NCBI RefSeq assembly: GCF_014652555.1
Contig: NZ_BMZA01000005.1
Span: 139,322 to 203,321, forward strand
Reading direction: 5' to 3'
Source: Novosphingobium colocasiae
Lineage (GTDB): Bacteria; Pseudomonadota; Alphaproteobacteria; Sphingomonadales; Sphingomonadaceae
Length of the DNA stretch: 64,000 bases
How positions within the stretch are numbered: the first letter of the stretch is position 1; each line of letters opens with the position of its first letter. Under the pieces are notes generated by a model that was not told the origin of the DNA, ran no database searches, and saw only the letters and a list, made by a program, of their open reading frames with translations. Below, piece by piece: positions 63,175-64,000 of the stretch. The position numbers and the translations under genes are program-made.

Positions 63175-63924
63175 ATGAAGACCAGCGGCAATACCATTCT
63201 TCTGACAGGCGGCGGTTCGGGCATTGGCCGCGAGCTGGCGCGGCGCTGGCACGATGCCGGGAACACCGTGATCGTCACCGGCCGTACCGAGGGCAGCCTT
63301 GCCGCCACCGGTGAAGGGCGCTCTCAGCTTCACGCCCGCGTGCTTGATGTGACCGATCCTGAAGCGGTGGCTACGTTTGCCGAGCGCATCATCAGCGAAT
63401 TTCCCGCGCTCAACGTGCTGGTCAACAATGCCGGGATCATGCCGCTGGAGGACGTGGCCCAGCCGCGCGATCTGGGGCCTGCCGAAGACTGCATCGCCAC
63501 CAACCTTGTCGCGCCGATCCGCCTGACCGATGCGCTGCTGGCGCATCTCAAGTCTGTGGATGACGCCGTGATCGTCAACGTCTCGTCGGGTCTCGCCTTC
63601 GTGCCGCTGGTGCGCGCGGCGGTCTATTCGGCGACCAAGGCGGCGATCCATTCGTGGACCGAATCCTTGCGCGAAGCGCTGGTCGATCGTGTCGAGGTGA
63701 TCGAACTGGCACCGCCCGCGGTGCAGACCGAACTGACGCCGGGGCAATCCACCCGCGCCGGTTACATGCCGCTGGACGAATTCATCGACGAGGTGATGGA
63801 CCTGTTCGCCAAGGTGCCGACGCCGGCGTTCATCGGCGTCCAGCGCGTGCGCGCCTTGCGCGATGCCGAGGTGGAAGGGCGCTACGAGCAGGTGTTCGGC
63901 ATGTTGAATGCGCCGGTGACGTAA
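63175..63924 (+). CDS. Short-chain dehydrogenase/reductase (DltE-like)
   Basis: 249 residues. NAD(P)-binding TGGGSGIGREL, NNAG at the expected place, and the catalytic Ser with Tyr and Lys in VSSGLAFVPLVRAAVYSATK. It belongs to the DltE-like SDR group, whose substrates vary. The stop at 63922-63924 is close to the window end; the last 76 bases hold no gene I can name. Confidence 0.9.
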   Translation: MKTSGNTILLTGGGSGIGRELARRWHDAGNTVIVTGRTEGSLAATGEGRSQLHARVLDVTDPEAVATFAERIISEFPALNVLVNNAGIMPLEDVAQPRDLGPAEDCIATNLVAPIRLTDALLAHLKSVDDAVIVNVSSGLAFVPLVRAAVYSATKAAIHSWTESLREALVDRVEVIELAPPAVQTELTPGQSTRAGYMPLDEFIDEVMDLFAKVPTPAFIGVQRVRALRDAEVEGRYEQVFGMLNAPVT

Positions 63925-64000
63925 CGGCTGTTCGTGCTGAAGCGGGATCCCTCTGAGTTCACAAACGAAGTGCAACACCTCAGACAGGTGCTGCCATGTC

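Noticed and set aside
63925..64000. Possible insertion-sequence end at the window edge
   Set aside because: CACCTCAGACAGGTG is a short inverted repeat, but there is too little sequence to identify an element.

Overview
The window looks like chromosomal DNA of a free-living alphaproteobacterium of the Sphingomonadaceae, most like Novosphingobium. The reasons are the high G+C, the alphaproteobacterial order of the core genes (tig-clpP-clpX, pyrB with an inactive pyrC-like partner, der), two large TonB-dependent receptors, DUF3297 and DUF6481 proteins, and several classes of sphingomonad-type extragenic inverted repeats. The genus is inferred from remembered families; no search was run.

Layout. 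1-6640 is the end of a flagellar operon (fliM end, fliN, fliO, fliP, fliQ, fliR, flhB, fliD, fliS) followed by a LuxR-type regulator. 6730-9715 holds a hypothetical gene, a class I aminotransferase, a Crp-type regulator and tRNA-Thr(CGT). 10005-18099 is a carboxylate-type uptake and sensing locus. On the minus strand it has a DcaP-like porin, an MHS-family symporter and an acetyltransferase. Divergent from these is a NarL-type response regulator facing a sensor kinase fused to a solute-symporter domain (CrbS/CrbR, also called MxtR/ErdR). A 52-codon fragment of acetyl-CoA synthetase overlaps the regulator start.

18197-30493 looks like a scavenging locus for sulfate esters or sulfated sugars: TonB receptor, GPH-family permease and TauD/AtsK-like dioxygenase in one operon, a radical-SAM sulfatase maturase, a Cys-type sulfatase, a membrane-anchored GH12-like protein and a PQQ glucose dehydrogenase. 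30611-38358 is a compact cluster of unknown function: two DUF7064-like proteins, an APH-family kinase, a small helical protein, a second TonB receptor and a regulator with two TetR DNA-binding domains.

38589-49736 is mostly housekeeping: DUF6481, tRNA-Val(CAC), DUF3297, a CHAP protein, der, an AI-2E-family protein, bfr and bfd with a Fur-box-like site, DUF418, and a ParA/RHH/SPOR group. 49945-51861 is an AbiE-like type IV toxin-antitoxin pair preceded by two long perfect palindromes. 51950-63924 carries pyrB/pyrX, sppA, tRNA-Leu(TAG), tig, clpP, clpX, a GFA protein, a cation-diffusion exporter and a short-chain dehydrogenase.

The most interesting items are the AbiE palindromes (one contains the antitoxin start codon), the Acs fragment coupled to a regulator whose relatives control acs, the sulfatase locus with a Met-rich leader ORF and a shared 17-nt promoter motif, and the DUF7064/kinase/double-TetR cluster.
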